From: Clostridia bacterium
GTDB taxonomy: Bacteria > Bacillota > Clostridia > Oscillospirales > Acutalibacteraceae
Direction of reading: 5' to 3'
DNA: 64,000 nucleotides
Assembly: GCA_017624735.1 (NCBI GenBank)
Contig: JAGAMK010000060.1
Location: forward strand, 1 to 64,000
The position numbers and the translations under genes were made by a program. Numbering within the stretch: the first letter of the stretch is position 1; every line of letters starts with the position of its first letter. The notes beneath the pieces are model-generated. The model searched no databases and was not told the origin of the DNA. It was given only the letters and a program-made list of their open reading frames with translations. Shown piece after piece: positions 60,657 through 64,000 of this stretch.

Positions 60657-63422
60657 TTATTCCTGTTGTTTATCGTCTGTATTTTCAGTTGATTCATTAA
60701 TGTTTTCTACAATTTCTTCAGGTAATTCTCCTTCAGAACGTTGCCATAAATTATCTTTTTTATTCTTAAAGATTAGAAGTTTCTTCTTGTTAAATATATA
60801 AGAAGAAATCAGTATTAAAGTAAATGCAATTGATACAATACAGGCTGTGTTCATATATGGTATTGAGTATTCAAATGTAATGTTATGGTTACCTTTGCTA
60901 ACTTTTATACCAATTAGAGCATCAGAAATCATAATGATATCTTTCTCTGACACTGTTTCTCCATCTAAAATAATGTTCCATCCTTTATCATATGGAATAG
61001 ATGTATAGAGAATTTCATTTTCATCTGCTCCAAAAGTACCGCTAATTTTCGTTTCGTTAAAATCTGTTATTTCCATTTGACCGGATTTTAATGTTTCATA
61101 ACCTTTGACGAATTTTTCACTATCTATTGTAAACACATAAAACTGAACATTAGCAGTTTCTTCGTCTTCTTTCAATGGCATTTTAATATTAATTTTGTCG
61201 CCCACATTATAATATCCCAAGTCTAAAATGTAGCCATCTTTCACATCCATTTTAGTTGAAATAATATCTGAATCAACAGACACTTCATCCAACTGTCTTG
61301 AATAAAGATAGATGTAAATATTATCATTTTTCTTTGCTGTTATATCAACTGAAAGACTTGCACTTGACTTAACATCAGTTTTTGAAAGGGGTAGTTCACC
61401 TAATGCTTTTTGATAAAGTCCTACTTCTTTAAGATTATCAAATGTTAAGCTATAATCAAAATCTTTAACATATATATTCTCTTCACCACAAGCATAATAG
61501 AAAAATTCTTCCTGTGCATCTACAGGATTTGAATAATCATAAGCACTCCAAGATGATAATAAATTGGAAACAGGATATGCTAAGCCTAAATGATATTTGT
61601 TTTCATACACATTGTAAGAATCATTTTCAGCTACCTTTGTGTAATAAGTCCCATTATTAACTAAATTTCTTCTGTCATAAATATATTTTACAGAAAACAT
61701 TGCATTATAAACAGGGGAGTTTGGATTGTATGTGAAACTATTGATTTTGTTTCCATATAAACCTATTGCTTTTTGATAATTCGCAACCCTTTCATAAGCC
61801 ATTGATGAGAATACGGACACACCATTATAATCATACCAACAAGGGTCCATTCGTGTTCTAAGATAAGATAATTCCTCGCGATAGAATAAGTCTGTATCGT
61901 TCTTATGAATATCATTTTGAATATCTTTAAAATCGTCATAGTCAATTGTAAATGATGATTTTTTTTGATTAGCAACATAGTGTTTTGTACTACATACAAT
62001 TGTTTCAGCAACAACTGAGCAAACAAGTAGAATTGTTAATGCATATATTTGATTTTGTTTTTTTGATAATAAAACCAAAACAAGTACGAGGAGTATAACA
62101 AATGTAATACTCAATACAACTGTCAAAAGACTAACGTTTTTTGAACCAATTTTATAAACAGCAAGGGTAAATATTACAAGACAAGCACCAATTCCAATTA
62201 GATATTTTTTGTTGAAATCTGTTATAGTTTTAAATGCTTTATGAGCCATAACAACTAACATAAAACTATACATAAAAGACTGTCTGTATGGTAAGTCATT
62301 TGGAAAATGCAATCCATGCCATACAAAGTTGAAAATGTTGATATTAAAGCTAAAATACATTACTGTGAGCAACACAACAGAAGCAACTTTTTCTTTTGAA
62401 GATATTTTCTTTGAAAGTAAAAAAACGGGAATAAGTATAAGAGTTAATATCCCGCAATAAATGTTTGGTAGTACATCTTCTCCACTACTACGGATAGTTG
62501 GTTCAAGGCTTGCAAGATGATTAGCCAAAAAGTCAAAGAAGTCAAAATAACTTTTTGAGGTGGTTGGGAATGTACTTGATGTTGCAGAAGATGAACTTAA
62601 AACATATGCAACAGGAATTAACATGCCACAAAGAATAATCGCTGCTGCAAATGATGAAAATGCAAATCTTATTCCACTATTTAACAAGAAAGAATTCTTT
62701 ATTTTGTTATCTTTTTCTTCCTTGTATTTTATAATTTTATGTCTTTTATCAAAATTATCAAGAGAACAGTAATAGTAATAAAGGAAATAAATGCAAGAAA
62801 AAATGCAAATCATAAATCCAATATAATAGTTGCAATAAATTGACAATGCAAGTGCTACGATATAATTAGCACATTTTCCTGTATTAATTATTTTTTCTAT
62901 ACCTAAAATTACAAATGGTAAGAGATACATTGCATCAATCCACATAACGTTCCAATAATATGCAATAAAATATCCAGAAAAAGCATACATAATACCAAAA
63001 GCAATAATTTCAGGACCATTTGAATTGTGAGATTTTTTTAGATAATAGGACATTGACATTGAACTTAAAACAGCTTTGCATGCAATCATAGCTGCAATTG
63101 CTTCAAAAGTGTTTTCATGGCCAAAAATTAACACAATAACAGCAAATGGACTTGATAGATAGTTGAAAAAATTACCTATAAAAGAACTACCTATACCTGA
63201 ATTCCAAGAATAAAGAAGAGATTCTCCTGAAGTAATTCTGTCATACAGTTCAGAGAATAGTGGTCCATATTGATGATATAAATCCATTCGATATATCGTT
63301 CTATCTCCAAATGGAATTATCGAATAGCAAAAGTAGACGAACAGAATAATAAATGTTGCTGTTAGTCCAGAAAATAATATATATTTGTTATCAACTAAAA
63401 ATGATTTAATTCTATTTTTCAT
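60657..63422 (-). CDS. YfhO-family multi-pass membrane protein
   Basis: The protein of about 921 residues has a dozen or more hydrophobic segments in its N-terminal 480 residues, including YMDLYHQYGPLFSELYD-like sequence after the first segment (about 47) and WNSGIGSSFIGNFFNYLSSPF (about 72-92). A large extracytoplasmic part follows (about 490-870), then one last membrane segment (about 875-893) and a charged tail. This is the YfhO layout, a GT-C-like fold linked to glycosylation of lipoteichoic acid in Bacillus. Either of two adjacent ATG codons after GAAAGGTG may be the start; the later one has the better spacing. It is monocistronic. Confidence 0.88.
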   Translation of the reverse strand: MKNRIKSFLVDNKYILFSGLTATFIILFVYFCYSIIPFGDRTIYRMDLYHQYGPLFSELYDRITSGESLLYSWNSGIGSSFIGNFFNYLSSPFAVIVLIFGHENTFEAIAAMIACKAVLSSMSMSYYLKKSHNSNGPEIIAFGIMYAFSGYFIAYYWNVMWIDAMYLLPFVILGIEKIINTGKCANYIVALALSIYCNYYIGFMICIFSCIYFLYYYYCSLDNFDKRHKIIKYKEEKDNKIKNSFLLNSGIRFAFSSFAAAIILCGMLIPVAYVLSSSSATSSTFPTTSKSYFDFFDFLANHLASLEPTIRSSGEDVLPNIYCGILTLILIPVFLLSKKISSKEKVASVVLLTVMYFSFNINIFNFVWHGLHFPNDLPYRQSFMYSFMLVVMAHKAFKTITDFNKKYLIGIGACLVIFTLAVYKIGSKNVSLLTVVLSITFVILLVLVLVLLSKKQNQIYALTILLVCSVVAETIVCSTKHYVANQKKSSFTIDYDDFKDIQNDIHKNDTDLFYREELSYLRTRMDPCWYDYNGVSVFSSMAYERVANYQKAIGLYGNKINSFTYNPNSPVYNAMFSVKYIYDRRNLVNNGTYYTKVAENDSYNVYENKYHLGLAYPVSNLLSSWSAYDYSNPVDAQEEFFYYACGEENIYVKDFDYSLTFDNLKEVGLYQKALGELPLSKTDVKSSASLSVDITAKKNDNIYIYLYSRQLDEVSVDSDIISTKMDVKDGYILDLGYYNVGDKINIKMPLKEDEETANVQFYVFTIDSEKFVKGYETLKSGQMEITDFNETKISGTFGADENEILYTSIPYDKGWNIILDGETVSEKDIIMISDALIGIKVSKGNHNITFEYSIPYMNTACIVSIAFTLILISSYIFNKKKLLIFKNKKDNLWQRSEGELPEEIVENINESTENTDDKQQE

Positions 63423-63452
63423 CATATACACCTTTCAAAGAACATATATTTA

Positions 63453-63481
63453 AGTATAACATACACAATGTACCATTTCAA
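63453..63481 (-). promoter_or_regulatory. promoter of the yfhO-like gene
   Basis: Minus-strand TTGAAA (63476-63481), a 17-bp spacer and TATACT (63453-63458), about 30 bp upstream of the start codons. Confidence 0.65.
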
Positions 63482-63537
63482 GAAAGTTTTGTAATATCAA
63501 AGGACAAGTAATCATAATTATTAAAGAGGTGAAAAAA

Positions 63538-64000
63538 ATGGAACAACTGAACAAAGATTATAACTACATTATTTCTTTCATATCTCCACGGTTACACATG
63601 TATCTTTCAAAGATTAGTGATTCAATATTAAAGGATTTACAAGAAATTAGATTAAGAGCGGACAGACCTGTTGTGTTAGTAACTAATTCAGGTTCTTGTT
63701 TTCTAACTACTTCTGGTAAAACAAGCTTTATTCTTTCTTCTAACTGTGTTTATTCATATAAAAATGAAATTAGTGATACTGTTAATAAAATGTGCGACTA
63801 TTCAATGCACAGTCATTATGAAGATTTGTTAAATGGATATTTGACATTACCCAATGGCTCAAGGGTAGGCTTATGTGGAACTGCAGTATATGAAAAGGAC
63901 AAGGTAAAAGGTGTTAAAGATTTTTCGTGTATTAACATAAGAATACCAAGAAATGTTATTGGCATATCAGAAAAAATAATGAACGACATATTTAAGTATG
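63538..64000 (+). CDS. spoIIIAA: stage III sporulation protein AA (5' part)
   Basis: The frame runs open to the window edge, giving the first 154 residues. They match the N-terminal part of SpoIIIAA, the secretion-ATPase-like subunit of the SpoIIIA-SpoIIQ channel between mother cell and forespore. Seen are LKDLQEIRLRADRPVVLV (about 31-48) and HYEDLLNGYLTLPNGSRVGLCGTAVYE (about 94-120). GVKDFSCINIRIPRNVIG (about 125-142) comes just before the expected Walker A region, which lies beyond the edge. AAAGAGGTG lies 6 nt before the ATG. It is the best single sign that the organism makes endospores. Confidence 0.92.
   Translation, partial: MEQLNKDYNYIISFISPRLHMYLSKISDSILKDLQEIRLRADRPVVLVTNSGSCFLTTSGKTSFILSSNCVYSYKNEISDTVNKMCDYSMHSHYEDLLNGYLTLPNGSRVGLCGTAVYEKDKVKGVKDFSCINIRIPRNVIGISEKIMNDIFKY

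Noticed and set aside
63491..63520. SigE-like promoter (GTAATAT, 15 bp, CATAATTA) before spoIIIAA
   Set aside because: The expected regulator fits, but the start point would fall within the ribosome binding site, leaving almost no leader. Mapping of the 5' end would be needed.

Overview
The window looks like chromosomal DNA of a low-GC, endospore-forming Clostridia-type Firmicute, most likely of the Oscillospirales/Ruminococcus kind. The grounds are strong AGGAGG-type ribosome binding sites, AT-rich promoters close to TTGACA-N17-TATAAT, a rubrerythrin, Rex, the PyrK/PyrD electron-transfer pair, PyrB with PyrI, a BspA-like leucine-rich-repeat surface protein and the start of spoIIIAA at the right edge. 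The species is inferred only at this coarse level.

Layout. 1-1.8 kb: a large serine recombinase flanked by two short open-frame remnants, the only clear mobile-element signature. 1.8-3.5 kb: a GH84 O-GlcNAcase-like enzyme on the minus strand. 3.5-3.9 kb: an unusual intergenic region with a promoter, a 120-nt self-complementary segment, a UUCG-loop terminator and a short bounded repeat, possibly a small RNA gene plus a MITE-like repeat. 3.9-8.6 kb: the LRR surface protein. 8.6-12.3 kb: a two-subunit aconitase X, tRNA-Ser(GGA), a structured element echoing the tRNA 3' end, and a sodium:amino-acid symporter. 12.3-15.5 kb: an SGNH hydrolase, a small amidase-fold protein and a CapA-like phosphatase. 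15.6-18.6 kb: tRNA-Leu(TAG), a GH2 glycosidase and a WYL regulator. 18.6-22.3 kb: pgk-tpiA-gpmI. 22.3-23.6 kb: trmO and rubrerythrin, divergent.

23.7-29.4 kb is a pyrimidine operon, pyrC-K-D-F-E-B-I, covering every step from carbamoyl aspartate formation to UMP. 29.4-40.9 kb is a purine operon under a ZTP riboswitch: purE-C-F-M-N, a PurO-type IMP cyclohydrolase, a stand-alone AICAR transformylase, purD and a long-form purL. Its PurF homologue lacks the N-terminal nucleophile cysteine, and the usual bifunctional PurH is replaced by two proteins.

41.2-45.0 kb on the minus strand is an aconitase-isocitrate dehydrogenase-rex operon with an 18-bp palindrome over its promoter. 45.2-57.3 kb is housekeeping: a ClpP-like protease, uppP, ftsK, a YgiQ radical SAM protein, a ComEC-like hydrolase, rpsB-tsf, a CwlD-like amidase, radA and two unassigned genes. 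57.3-60.6 kb holds small accessory genes, including an ECF-like sigma factor coupled to an unknown protein. 60.7-63.4 kb is a YfhO-family membrane protein on the minus strand, and spoIIIAA runs off the right end.

The best candidates for something undescribed are the putative structured RNA near 3.6 kb, the tRNA-echo element at 10.67-10.81 kb, the cysteine-less PurF, and the sigma-factor/unknown-protein pair. All calls come from reading the sequence; no database search was run.
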